A stretch of 64,000 bases of DNA from Ensifer adhaerens (GTDB taxonomy: Bacteria > Pseudomonadota > Alphaproteobacteria > Rhizobiales > Rhizobiaceae): NCBI GenBank assembly GCA_900215285.1, contig OCMG01000004.1:806001-870000 (forward strand), in the 5' to 3' direction. The notes under the pieces are model-generated. The model was given only the letters and a program-made list of their open reading frames with translations. It was not told the origin of the DNA and ran no database searches. Below, piece after piece: positions 19,168 to 27,604 of this stretch (its first letter is position 1; each line of letters opens with the position of its first letter). Made by a program: the position numbers and the translations under genes.

Positions 19168-20021
19168 CGGTTCCCCCCGTTCTGATCAAAAAGCTCCCTC
19201 ACCGGGATGAACGGGCGGCCCGTCTCCGCGGCCCTTCGCACCTTGCGTTCAAGCACCGTCTTCAGAGGGACCTGGCGGTCCAGCGCGTCGTATATATCGC
19301 GGCCATCCATGCAGATGAGCCGTTTGCCAGAGCCGAATGCGGTCAGCCCTTCGGATGTGAAGCCGGCGTGACTGACGAAAAGTCCGCGTGCCCAAGCCGC
19401 TTTCTGATCAAGCTTACCGTGAAAAACATGGAGGTCGGCGACGCCGGTGGGCGAGGAGTGCCACTTCGCCTCAAGCAGGTAAGTTTCATCCGCCAGCAGG
19501 AAACTGCCGTCGATCTGTGCGCCTGTGTTACGGAAAGGTTCGCGTGCCCGCAGGCCGGCGACATCGAAGCAGCGACGAAGGAACGCTTCGAAGGCGTAAC
19601 CGCGCTCATGCGGTGGCAAGGTTTCAACCCGAACGAGTTCGTCGCGCAGCTCAGCGAGAAGACGCCAGTTGAAAGCTGGCTGCGACTGGGCACCAGCGTC
19701 GTCGGACGGCTGCCCGGTGAGGCGGGCAAGAAGCGTCAGGTATCGGCCTTTAGCGTTAAGGACCGGGTCCTGTTGCCCCATGCGCGTCAGCCATTCCGTG
19801 CGATGTTCCCACAGCGCTTGCAGGGTACGGGCGGCGGTCGCGTCATCGATCTTTTGAAGGAAGCAGCGCAGCCGCTTTCCTTTGGAGCCACCGTGCTCGG
19901 CGTAGATCGGATCATCGATATCGACATCCAACTCCGCGGCAAAGAATTGTGAGAAACTCGAATCCGAAAAATCTAGCACGTAGCCGCGGCCTCGAACGAA
20001 TTCCACGAGGTCGTCAATCAA
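19164..20021 (-). CDS. Mrr-like restriction endonuclease with a defence-type N-terminal domain
   Basis: 285 residues from the TTG at 20021. The C-terminal half has an Mrr-type PD-(D/E)xK core: ERGYAFEAFLRRCFD (~131), GAQIDGSFLL (~160) and YLLEAKWHS (~172). The N-terminal ~100 residues (FSQFFAAELDVDIDDPIY, then GGSKGKRLRCFL) look like the small domain seen at the front of other defence nucleases of the AbiJ-NTD kind, recalled by pattern only. The frame is open further upstream: GGGGAGG at 20058-20064 is followed 5 nt later by ATC (20051-20049), and starting there gives xSSIRSIDLRLIDDLVEF, a natural N-terminus. The true start may therefore be this rare codon. The gene is coupled to qatA by a 4-nt overlap and lies 56 nt after the AbiEii gene. 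Confidence 0.8.
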   Translation of the reverse strand: MIDDLVEFVRGRGYVLDFSDSSFSQFFAAELDVDIDDPIYAEHGGSKGKRLRCFLQKIDDATAARTLQALWEHRTEWLTRMGQQDPVLNAKGRYLTLLARLTGQPSDDAGAQSQPAFNWRLLAELRDELVRVETLPPHERGYAFEAFLRRCFDVAGLRAREPFRNTGAQIDGSFLLADETYLLEAKWHSSPTGVADLHVFHGKLDQKAAWARGLFVSHAGFTSEGLTAFGSGKRLICMDGRDIYDALDRQVPLKTVLERKVRRAAETGRPFIPVRELFDQNGGNR

Positions 20022-20077
20022 GCGCAGATCAATGGAACGTATCGAGCTGATGAATTCCTCCCCGAGGCAGCCTCGTG

Positions 20078-21115
20078 CTATGCGTTTATTGTTTCTTGTA
20101 TGGCCGCGATCTTCGCAAGTATGTCATTGAAGGGTGGCGGGCTCTCGTCGAACATCATGGGCGCCATGGCTCGGTAATCGGCGCGTAGATCCTTCACGCG
20201 CGCCTCGTTCGGGAGGAGCTGCAGTGTCCCAGGGCGGGCGGTGTTGTAGCTGGCCCATCCCGACCGGAAGAACGTTGCCTTGTGCTTGGCGACCTGGGCG
20301 AGCAGCTCGAAGTCGGTGACCGCCGCCGTCCCCTCACCGGTGTCGAGAAGCATGGCGAGATCATAATAGTGCCGCGAGAAATATTGCGGTGACGGCGCGC
20401 CGATGGGGCGGTGCGCCTCGGCATGAAGCGCGGTCGCCTTTTCCCAGAATGTGCGCCGTGCCGACAGGACGATGACGCTGGTGTCGGGCTTTTCGAAGAA
20501 ATCGGGATAGTCGTCGGCCGCATAAGGGCGGATGATTTTCTCCTCCGTCGGCCAGGGATCGCCGCGTGCGCCGAGTTCGAGCTTCACCCGCGGGGTGATG
20601 TACGCCATGCCCTCATATTCGGCGGTGGACAGCGCCGTTGGGTAGTGGAAGTTGACCGTTTGCGCGTCGGTAGTATCGATCTCCAGCGTCCACTCGCCGT
20701 TGGCCGGCTCGCCGAGTTGGTCGACGATCGCGGCGCGGAGCGCCGGGAGCAGTTTTTCGGCGATGTGACGCTCGACGTCGCCGACGAGATGGTCAATCAG
20801 CCGGGCCGCCTGCTTCTTGCTGATCCCCTCCTTCTCGGGGTCGCGATCGCCGGTGTAGCCGAGTTCAGCCCGGTCGAACGAAAGATCGATGTCCTCCGAG
20901 AAACGCCGGATGGCTCCGAATGCCTTGGAGAGCGATGTGCCACCCTTGAAGACGAGGGTCGCTGTTGCCCCCTTCGGCAGGTCGAAGAGTCGTCTGAGTG
21001 TCCAGCAAACCCAAAAGTCTTTCTCGATGATCGTGTCGGCGACACCTCGGCCGGCGCCGGTTTCCCCGAAGAGAGCGGCGCGATCGCCGGCAGGAAGACG
21101 GGCGACCTCATCCAT
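20078..21115 (-). CDS. AbiEii/AbiGii-family nucleotidyltransferase toxin
   Basis: 345 residues from the ATG at 21115, which lies 8 nt inside the upstream antitoxin gene; the longer frame upstream only reflects that overlap. The nucleotidyltransferase signature LVFKGGTSLSKAFGAI followed by RFSEDIDLSF (~50-78) has the GG(T/S) and DxD pattern of AbiEii toxins, and the C-terminal region (PQYFSRHYYDLAML) is also typical. Family members inhibit growth, in studied cases by modifying tRNA ends. It appears intact, with its cognate antitoxin directly upstream, giving a type IV TA or abortive-infection pair. Confidence 0.9.
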   Translation of the reverse strand: MDEVARLPAGDRAALFGETGAGRGVADTIIEKDFWVCWTLRRLFDLPKGATATLVFKGGTSLSKAFGAIRRFSEDIDLSFDRAELGYTGDRDPEKEGISKKQAARLIDHLVGDVERHIAEKLLPALRAAIVDQLGEPANGEWTLEIDTTDAQTVNFHYPTALSTAEYEGMAYITPRVKLELGARGDPWPTEEKIIRPYAADDYPDFFEKPDTSVIVLSARRTFWEKATALHAEAHRPIGAPSPQYFSRHYYDLAMLLDTGEGTAAVTDFELLAQVAKHKATFFRSGWASYNTARPGTLQLLPNEARVKDLRADYRAMAPMMFDESPPPFNDILAKIAAIQETINA

Positions 21116-21737
21116 CGATGTCGGCCGTCGCTGCGTTGGCGATCGAGACAAGGGTCGGCCGCATCCAGGCTGGAGCCTGAACGGCGCTCGAAGCCAGCGT
21201 TTTCTTGTCGTTGGCCGAAAGCCGCCGCGACGCGACCTGCGCCACATCCGCCGCGCGCACGGGGCCGACATGGCGAAGGGCCTGAACGACCGTCCCGGCG
21301 GGGCTTCCCGGCGCGATGAGATGCTTGGGGGAGGCGTGACGAAGATCAACGACACGCTTGCCCAGCACGACGCGTCGGGAGGGACCATCGGTCAGGTAAG
21401 TGCTCTGGGCAGGAACCTGCGTCGAGAGGCCGAGCGCGTTCGCTGCCCGTGCGCCCGCAATCTGTACTTGCGACCCGGTCTCCCGAGCAAGCGCCTGGGC
21501 GACGTCATCAGGAGCTGGCGAGAGTGCCCCGAGCTTCGGATGTACCTTGGGGAAGTCGTATAGCCCACGCGCGAGGCGGCGAAGCTGACCGCCCTTGACC
21601 AGCCGGGAGAGAGCCTGGTCGACGGATGAGCGGGCGGCAACGGCCAGGAAGTCGCTGGGCGTGAAGACGCTGCCGCGTCCGCTTGCGCGAACACGCCTCA
21701 TCACGCGATCAGGAACAGATACAGCCGGGGTTCTCAT
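21108..21737 (-). CDS. AbiEi-family antitoxin (DUF6088-type)
   Basis: 209 residues. A winged-helix N-terminus (RVRASGRGSVFTPSDFLAVA, then LVKGGQLRRLARGLYDFP) and a C-terminal domain (QVQIAGARAANALGLSTQ) fit the DUF6088/AbiEi group. It overlaps the toxin gene by 8 nt, as usual for the pair. The start codon follows directly after a 9-bp inverted repeat (21740-21767) with no ribosome site between, suggesting a leaderless or nearly leaderless transcript under autorepression. The subfamily differs from the orphan antitoxin at 4295-4912. Confidence 0.87.
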   Translation of the reverse strand: MRTPAVSVPDRVMRRVRASGRGSVFTPSDFLAVAARSSVDQALSRLVKGGQLRRLARGLYDFPKVHPKLGALSPAPDDVAQALARETGSQVQIAGARAANALGLSTQVPAQSTYLTDGPSRRVVLGKRVVDLRHASPKHLIAPGSPAGTVVQALRHVGPVRAADVAQVASRRLSANDKKTLASSAVQAPAWMRPTLVSIANAATADIDG

Positions 21738-21739
21738 GT

Positions 21740-21767
21740 GTCAGAAAATAAGCTATATTTTTCTGAC
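21740..21767 (-). promoter_or_regulatory. Palindromic operator/promoter of the AbiE operon
   Basis: GTCAGAAAA (21740-21748) and TTTTCTGAC (21759-21767) form a perfect 9-bp inverted repeat with a 10-nt AT-rich spacer. On the minus strand the spacer contains TATAGC, a plausible -10, and the antitoxin ATG comes only 2 nt after the repeat. AbiEi antitoxins of studied pairs bind inverted repeats and repress their own promoter, so this is the likely operator. It may also affect the divergent OLD operon, whose start is about 100 nt away. Confidence 0.65.
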
Positions 21768-21870
21768 GTTCAAGGGGTGCTTCCGAGGGCGTTATGGGAG
21801 GCAATGGGCAGAGGCACTTGCCCGCCGCAAAGTCGAGGTGCCAAGGGTGCGATAAAGAACGGGGGGCCTG

Positions 21871-23940
21871 ATGCGGATCAAGGAAGTAAAAATCGAAAAT
21901 TTTCGGCTCTTGCGCGATGTCGCGGTGGGGTTCGAAGATCGCACCACGTTGGTTGTCGGTCGGAACAACAGCGGCAAAACGTCAATTGCGGAGCTGTTCC
22001 GGAGGCTCCTCGGCGATAGGGTGCCATCGTTCAAGATCGAGGACTTTTCCCTGGGCTGCCACGAGTGCTTCTGGACGGCATTTGAAGCACGCAACGCAGG
22101 AGCACCTGCGCCCGATGTCGTCGCACTCCTCCCATCCATCAAGATTACGATCGACATCACCTACGACATTGACGCTCCTGACCTCGGCCCGTTGAGCGGG
22201 TGCATCGTCGATCTCGATCCGGACAGCACCGACGCAAGACTCGTTCTTACCTATGGCCCTAGGCCAACCGCGCCTGCAGCGCTCTTCACAGACCTTGCCG
22301 TCGGCGATGATGTGGCGATCAACCGCCGGAACCTATTTCGGATATTGGGTAGCCGCGTGCAAGCTGCCTACGCGGCATCGCTGGAGGCCGTCGATCCTAA
22401 TGACCCGACCAATCGAAAATCGCTGGAGCCTAAGACGCTCACGACGCTGATCCGAGGCGGCTTCATTAACGCGCAGCGCGGCCTCGACGACGACACGCAT
22501 CGAGAGCGGGACGTTCTGGGGAAGGTCGTGGAAGTGCTCTTTCAATCTGCGCTGACCGATCCAGTCGATCCGGAGAAGCGGACAACGGCCGAGCAGCTTA
22601 AGGAAGCCGTGGAGCAAATCCAGGGCGACTTACATGCCGGCTTCAATGCTAAGCTCACCTCACTCCTGCCGACGTTCGACCTGTTCGGCTATCCCGGCCT
22701 ATCCGATCCGGGCCTCGTTACCGAGACCAGCTTCGACGTCGAGAAGCTGCTGAACGATCACACCAAGGTTCGCTACGTCGGCGTCAACGGCATGACCCTG
22801 CCCGAAACCTACAATGGGCTCGGCGTGCGCAACCTAGTCTATATGTTGCTACAGTTGCTGCGTTTCTTCCGCGAATATCAGGCCACGCCGACCGCGGCCG
22901 GGGTGCATCTGATCTTCATTGAAGAGCCGGAGGCGCACTTGCATCCTCAGATGCAGGAGGTCTTCATCCGGCAGCTCGATCAGATCACCAGCGCCTTCAT
23001 CGCCCAGCTGAATGAGAACCGGCCGTGGCCGGTCCAGTTCGTCGTCACCACGCATTCTCCCCACATGGCAAACGAAGCGCGGTTCGAGGCCATGCGCTAC
23101 TTCCTTTCGATTCCGGATGGTGAAGGCATGCGCCGTTCACTCGTGAAGGATTTGCGTAAGGGCATGGGCAGCGCCCCCGAGCCCGATCGCGAGTTCCTGC
23201 ACCAGTACCTAACCTTGACGCGGTGCGATCTGTTTTTCGCCGACAAGGCGGTCCTGATCGAGGGGACAGCGGAGCGCATCCTACTTCCGGCCATGATCCG
23301 CAAGACCGACAGCGCAGCCGCCGGCCAACCGCAGCTCGGCAGCCAGTACCTCACAGTGATGGAGGTCGGTGGCGCCTATGCCCACCGCTTCTTCGATCTC
23401 CTGTCCTTCCTCGAATTGCGCACCCTCATCATCACCGACATCGACGCAGTGAAGCCCAACGATGCTGGAAAGCGAGTGGCCGTGCCGGTGGCAGACGGCG
23501 TGTTCACCAGCAACGGATGTTTGAAAGCCTGGTTCGGAGACGATGTTTCGCCCGAAGCGCTGTTGGGAAAGAATGCGCCTGACAAAACCACAGGCGTTCG
23601 GCGCGTCGCCTTCCAGATACCGGAAGTGGCCGGGGGACCGTGCGGCCGAAGCTTTGAGGACGCCTTCATCTTGGCCAATCCTGCGCGCTTCCCCCTGGAC
23701 GGCGACCAAGCGCTGGCCGCCTATGCGCTGGCTGGGGATCAGAAGAAATCCACCTTCGCACTTGAGCACGCGATCGAGCATACGGACTGGAATGTGCCCC
23801 AATATATAGCTGAGGGGCTGCGCTGGCTGGCGGAGGGCAATCTTGCACCCGTAGCCCCGGCTCCGGCAGTCGCAGTCAAAATCGTGGCAGACGCCGCCGG
23901 CGTGGCGGTGAATGTGGCTGAGGTGGGGGAGAATGGCTGA
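21871..23940 (+). CDS. Class 2 OLD-family ATP-dependent endonuclease (GajA-like)
   Basis: 689 residues. The N-terminal ABC-type ATPase has Walker A VGRNNSGKTS (29-38) and Walker B IFIEEPEAHLHPQMQ (~347-361) with a D-loop His. The C-terminal Toprim nuclease has VLIEGTAERILLP (~461) and LIITDIDAV (~518), giving the E and DxD metal ligands. OLD nucleases directly followed by a UvrD-like helicase form class 2, which includes the Gabija defence system. At 689 residues it is longer than the studied Bacillus GajA (~580). GGGGGG lies upstream of the start. The stop overlaps the helicase start, and a third gene is also coupled. Confidence 0.88.
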   Translation: MRIKEVKIENFRLLRDVAVGFEDRTTLVVGRNNSGKTSIAELFRRLLGDRVPSFKIEDFSLGCHECFWTAFEARNAGAPAPDVVALLPSIKITIDITYDIDAPDLGPLSGCIVDLDPDSTDARLVLTYGPRPTAPAALFTDLAVGDDVAINRRNLFRILGSRVQAAYAASLEAVDPNDPTNRKSLEPKTLTTLIRGGFINAQRGLDDDTHRERDVLGKVVEVLFQSALTDPVDPEKRTTAEQLKEAVEQIQGDLHAGFNAKLTSLLPTFDLFGYPGLSDPGLVTETSFDVEKLLNDHTKVRYVGVNGMTLPETYNGLGVRNLVYMLLQLLRFFREYQATPTAAGVHLIFIEEPEAHLHPQMQEVFIRQLDQITSAFIAQLNENRPWPVQFVVTTHSPHMANEARFEAMRYFLSIPDGEGMRRSLVKDLRKGMGSAPEPDREFLHQYLTLTRCDLFFADKAVLIEGTAERILLPAMIRKTDSAAAGQPQLGSQYLTVMEVGGAYAHRFFDLLSFLELRTLIITDIDAVKPNDAGKRVAVPVADGVFTSNGCLKAWFGDDVSPEALLGKNAPDKTTGVRRVAFQIPEVAGGPCGRSFEDAFILANPARFPLDGDQALAAYALAGDQKKSTFALEHAIEHTDWNVPQYIAEGLRWLAEGNLAPVAPAPAVAVKIVADAAGVAVNVAEVGENG

Positions 23941-25699
23941 GGAACCGGAGAGTCCTGCAGACGCAGCCGGGCGCGTCGCGCTTGAACGGATGTTCGCCTG
24001 TCTGGAGGATGGGCGCAGTTTCCGTTTGGAAGCTGGTGCCGGTGCCGGCAAGACGTACTCGCTCGATAAAGCGCTCCGTCGCCTGATCGACCGTCGGGGT
24101 GCCGAGCTTCTTCGTAGCGGGCAGCAGGTCGCTTGCATCACCTACACCAACGTCGCGAAGGACGAGATCATCTCGCGCGTTCAGGCCCATCCTGCCGTGC
24201 GTCCCGATACAATCCACGGCTTTTGCTGGTCCATTCTGCACGATTTTCAATCAACGTTGCGTGCGCTCGTTCCCACGCTTGAGGGTTGGGCGGAACGCCT
24301 CGAGCCGGTCGGCGGCATCGGAGCCCGCCGCATCCACTACGAACTGGGGTATCCCAGCGTCGGCGACCATCAGGTGACACTTCGGCATGACGACGTGCTG
24401 GCGCTGATGATGCAGGCGCTTGCCTATCCGAAGTTCCGATCGGTCCTGACGGCGCGTTATCCCATCCTGCTCATCGACGAGTACCAAGACACTGACGCCG
24501 GTTTTGTCGATGCGATCAAGGCGTGGTTCCTGGACGCCGGCCAAGGTCCGCAGCTCGGTCTGTTCGGCGATCACTGGCAAAAGATCTATGGCGAGGGCTG
24601 CGGCCTAGTTGAGCACGCGGCGCTGGAAGTGATCGACAAGAACGCGAATTTCCGGTCCACCGACCCGATCGTCCAGGTTCTCAATCGAATGCGGCCCGCG
24701 CTGCCGCAAATGGTTCGTGATCCTGCCATCCCGGGCGAAGCGCGTGTGTTTCACACCAACCTCTGGCCCGGTGTCAGGCGGACTGGACAAGGCGGTGGGC
24801 ATTGGACCGGTGATACGAGCCCCGATGCGGCAAGGGCGTATTTCGCGCATATCAAGAATAAGCTCGCGGCAGATGGCTGGGACCTGGCGGTTGGGAAAAC
24901 CAAGATTCTCATGCTCAGCCACAGCGTCCTTGCTCGCGAGCAGGGCTATTCGAGCATCCCGCCGATCTATGGCCAGTTCAACGATCCCTGGCTGAAGAAG
25001 GACGATCCCCACATCAAGTTTCTGGCCGACCAGTTGGAGCCTGCGTGCGCTGCCTTCGAGGAGAAGCGCTACGGTGAAATGTTCGGATGCTTTGGAACCG
25101 GGACGCCCAAAATCCATAAGCACGGGGACAAGATAGCGTGGACACAGGCCATGACCGCACTGATCGCGCTACGAACATCGGGGACGATCGGTGAGGTTGT
25201 CGACTTCATCGCCGCGCAGCCGCACATGCGCCTTCCCGAGCCTGTAGAGGAAGCCGAGCGGCGCCTAGCTGATGCCGGCCCTGAACCGGTGGAAGGAGAG
25301 TCTCGCCGCACTACTCAGCTTCGGAAGCTGCGTGCGGTCCCTTATAAGGAACTGATCGCCCTCGACCGTTTCATCGATGGGCACACCCCCTTCGCCACCA
25401 AGCACGGCGTCAAAGGCGCGGAGTTTGAGAACGTGCTGGTGATCGTTGGTCGCGGATGGAATAAGTATAATTTCGGCCAGATGCTTGAATGGATTGAGCC
25501 GGGTCCGCCCGTCGACAAGATCGATTTCTTCGAGAACAACCGCAACCTCTTCTACGTTGCATGCTCTCGTCCCAAGGTCCGCCTAGCTCTCTTGTTTACA
25601 CAGGTGCTCAGTACGAATGCGATGGCCCGCCTCACGGCTTGGTTCGGGGCTGACAACATTGTTGCTTTGCCAGCAGAGCCGGCGGTGATGCCGGCATGA
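23933..25699 (+). CDS. UvrD/Rep-like SF1 helicase (GajB-like)
   Basis: 588 residues from the ATG at 23933, preceded by GGGGGAG; it overlaps the OLD gene by 8 nt. The SF1A helicase motifs are I LEAGAGAGKTYSL (32-44), Ia CITYTNVAKDEI (~67), II LLIDEYQDTDAGF (~180), III LGLFGDHWQKIYG (~205), IV ANFRSTDPI (~240), V VKGAEFENVLVI (~491) and VI NLFYVACSRPKVRL (~530). In Gabija, GajB senses or unwinds DNA and works with the GajA nuclease. Spacing and overlap show that the two are translated together. Confidence 0.87.
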   Translation: MAEEPESPADAAGRVALERMFACLEDGRSFRLEAGAGAGKTYSLDKALRRLIDRRGAELLRSGQQVACITYTNVAKDEIISRVQAHPAVRPDTIHGFCWSILHDFQSTLRALVPTLEGWAERLEPVGGIGARRIHYELGYPSVGDHQVTLRHDDVLALMMQALAYPKFRSVLTARYPILLIDEYQDTDAGFVDAIKAWFLDAGQGPQLGLFGDHWQKIYGEGCGLVEHAALEVIDKNANFRSTDPIVQVLNRMRPALPQMVRDPAIPGEARVFHTNLWPGVRRTGQGGGHWTGDTSPDAARAYFAHIKNKLAADGWDLAVGKTKILMLSHSVLAREQGYSSIPPIYGQFNDPWLKKDDPHIKFLADQLEPACAAFEEKRYGEMFGCFGTGTPKIHKHGDKIAWTQAMTALIALRTSGTIGEVVDFIAAQPHMRLPEPVEEAERRLADAGPEPVEGESRRTTQLRKLRAVPYKELIALDRFIDGHTPFATKHGVKGAEFENVLVIVGRGWNKYNFGQMLEWIEPGPPVDKIDFFENNRNLFYVACSRPKVRLALLFTQVLSTNAMARLTAWFGADNIVALPAEPAVMPA

Positions 25700-26274
25700 G
25701 CGTGGCATCCACTTTAGACTTGCTCGACTTTGCCGGTATCGAGGAGAACGACGCTCAGCATGTTCGAGCTGCGATCCTGCGTGGCGAAAACTTCCAAGGC
25801 CATATTCCCTCGGATGCTCTCGACTTCATCGTGCGCAATTATCGCGCGCTTGCGCAGCTACGGGCGTTGGAGCCGGCATGGCTCGATTGCTATGTCCACT
25901 CTTCGCACTTCAGCACCTATGGGATCGAGACGATCAGAGCGATCTTCGACGCTTGTGATCGGCAACGGCTACGCTTGCTCAAGCCCGTAACGCAGATTGC
26001 CGGAGATCGCGTGACGTTGTTTCGAGGGTGCGCCGGGCCTGTCCACACAATGGGAATGTCGTGGACCTCCTCCCTCGATAAGGCGATTTGGTACGCTGCA
26101 CATCACGCCACGTACTACGATCTCACCGATTGTGCGGTTTACGTCACCACCATGCCAGTCAGCGAGATCTATTGCTGCCTAGACCACTACGACCACGACT
26201 GTGTCGCACATCCGCTCTCGACGTGGCGTGTGGATGTACCGGCTGAAGAGTTCCGGTTAGACCGCCCTCGTTGA
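25696..26274 (+). CDS. Small protein resembling an ADP-ribosyltransferase fold, third gene of the Gabija-like operon
   Basis: 192 residues; the ATG overlaps the helicase stop by ATGA. Residues 106-111 VTLFRG and 119-134 MGMSWTSSLDKAIWYA follow the order of a small ART-like domain (strand ending in Arg, then a Ser-Trp-Thr/Ser strand leading into an Ala-rich helix), and 147-151 AVYVT begins the next strand. Where such proteins usually carry the catalytic Glu before a Val-x-x-Pro end, this one has YDHDCVAHP (165-173), so Asp168 stands in place of Glu. The first ~100 residues form a helical domain. The identification is by motif order and is moderate. The role could be an NAD-consuming effector or a modifier, which is inference. 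Standard Gabija lacks such a gene. Confidence 0.5.
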   Translation: MSVASTLDLLDFAGIEENDAQHVRAAILRGENFQGHIPSDALDFIVRNYRALAQLRALEPAWLDCYVHSSHFSTYGIETIRAIFDACDRQRLRLLKPVTQIAGDRVTLFRGCAGPVHTMGMSWTSSLDKAIWYAAHHATYYDLTDCAVYVTTMPVSEIYCCLDHYDHDCVAHPLSTWRVDVPAEEFRLDRPR

Positions 26275-26708
26275 AAGCACGCGGTGATCGAGCCGTCAGG
26301 CTCGCGCAGGAGAGAAGACTCTGTTATGGGAGTGACGGTACTTCTTGTAGCGGCCGAGCGATGCATCACTTGATCGCAAATGGCCCCGGAGGGCCCGTCG
26401 GCATCGATAGATACCGAAACCACACAAAAAAATTTTCGAGGGGATTTCCCTTTAGAATCAAAACTGTAAGATTTTGACGGCCTATGTTTCGGCGCAGAAG
26501 CATGGAATAAAGGATTTATTCAGCGAAATCAGTGGCTTGCGGCGGGAAAAACATTAGAGTGGGAGTGATTGCGGCTATCGCGGTCATGCTCGCGAAATCG
26601 GGAAGCACAGCGTAATACGCAAGTGCTTTCGCCGCCGCCGTCATCTCGCGGCGGCGACTGACATGGACCTTGCCGCTACAAGGACCATCGTCGTCCGTTC
26701 TCACATGA
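26275..26708. other. Gene-free stretch, probable right edge of the defence island
   Basis: No credible gene is seen in these 434 bases; the short frames here have no ribosome sites or recognisable products. An AT-rich section (about 26,400-26,530) includes a run of A and T residues. No tRNA, integrase or obvious direct repeat was found. The stretch separates the defence genes from the TetR/DUF3313 pair and ordinary chromosomal genes. Confidence 0.4.
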
Positions 26709-27320
26709 CTACCGGTTGTCAGCCGCAGCAGGCGGCGCCAACAGCCGCAGGAGCATCGTCAGAAGCAGCCTGCCAGTTGCGTTCTTGTCGATCTCCGGGT
26801 CACGGATGGCGATACATTGCAAACCATCGATCACGCTGATGAGAATCGCTGCCGCGAGTTCCGGATCGAGATTTGCATCGACCCGCCCGTCTTGCTGGCC
26901 CTTGTGCAGAAATGCCGCCACAACGGCGCGCCCCTGATGAGAGTTTTCTTGAACGATGCGGGCCATGATGGGGTTGTGTCTGGCTTCTGCCAGCATGTCC
27001 AATAACAAGGCGTTCTTCATTTCTCCTTTGGCCAGCAGGACATCCTCTATGCCCTTCACGAAGCTCCCAAAGGGGTCCGCACCCTCCATTACGCGCTCGC
27101 TACGCACCATGGCGTCGTCGAGACGGGCGCGGGTGATCGCCGCGATCATGGATTCCTTGCTGTCAAAGTAATGGAAGAGATGTCCGGGGCTGATATTGGC
27201 CTCGGCGCAAATCGCGGACGTCGTGGCGCGATGAAACCCGCTGCGTGTGAAGCACCTCTCGGCAGCCTCCAGAATTTCTTGGCGCTTCTCCGCGTGCTTG
27301 GCTGGGTCGACCTTGCGCAT
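26709..27320 (-). CDS. TetR/AcrR-family transcriptional regulator
   Basis: 203 residues. The N-terminal HTH is QEILEAAERCFTRSGFHRAT, then ICAEANISPGHLFHYFDSKE (~14-58), as in TetR proteins. The C-terminal ligand domain resembles the BetI/AcrR-type C6 group (ALLLDMLAEARHNPIMARI). It probably represses itself and the divergent DUF3313 lipoprotein gene. A near-perfect inverted repeat at 27475-27498 lies between the two genes, 155 nt from this start. The ligand is unknown. Confidence 0.85.
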   Translation of the reverse strand: MRKVDPAKHAEKRQEILEAAERCFTRSGFHRATTSAICAEANISPGHLFHYFDSKESMIAAITRARLDDAMVRSERVMEGADPFGSFVKGIEDVLLAKGEMKNALLLDMLAEARHNPIMARIVQENSHQGRAVVAAFLHKGQQDGRVDANLDPELAAAILISVIDGLQCIAIRDPEIDKNATGRLLLTMLLRLLAPPAAADNR

Positions 27321-27474
27321 CGCATTTTCCCTTAAACTAGACGGAATACTCTATGAAATCGGACCGCCGCCGGCAACCTTCCGCCTCTTTCGGCTCCCTG
27401 ACGTCCTTCGGCGGGCAAGATGCTCCGCACGAAAACGCCGCACCGGAACACCGCCCCTGAGAGCTTCAGGCAAA

Positions 27475-27498
27475 TTAATAGACTAATCAGTCTAATAA
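27475..27498. promoter_or_regulatory. Inverted repeat, probable TetR operator
   Basis: TTAATAGACT (27475-27484) and AGTCTAATAA (27489-27498) are inverted with 9 of 10 matches and a 4-nt spacer, a normal TetR-type operator. A possible -35 TTGACC (27501-27506) and -10 TTACAT (27523-27528), spaced 16 nt, follow directly and would drive the lipoprotein gene, so the repressor would block that promoter. Confidence 0.6.
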
Positions 27499-27604
27499 TG
27501 TTGACCTTGCGGCGCCGCCGGGTTACATGGATGCGCGATCGGTGGCTTGCAGAGCGTCACTCCGCTCGATCGCGCCTGGAACGTGGCGAAGGCGAGGGAG
27601 CCCC

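Noticed and set aside
26516..26704. 62-codon minus-strand frame in the gap before TetR
   Set aside because: No ribosome site and no recognisable product; it probably arises by chance.
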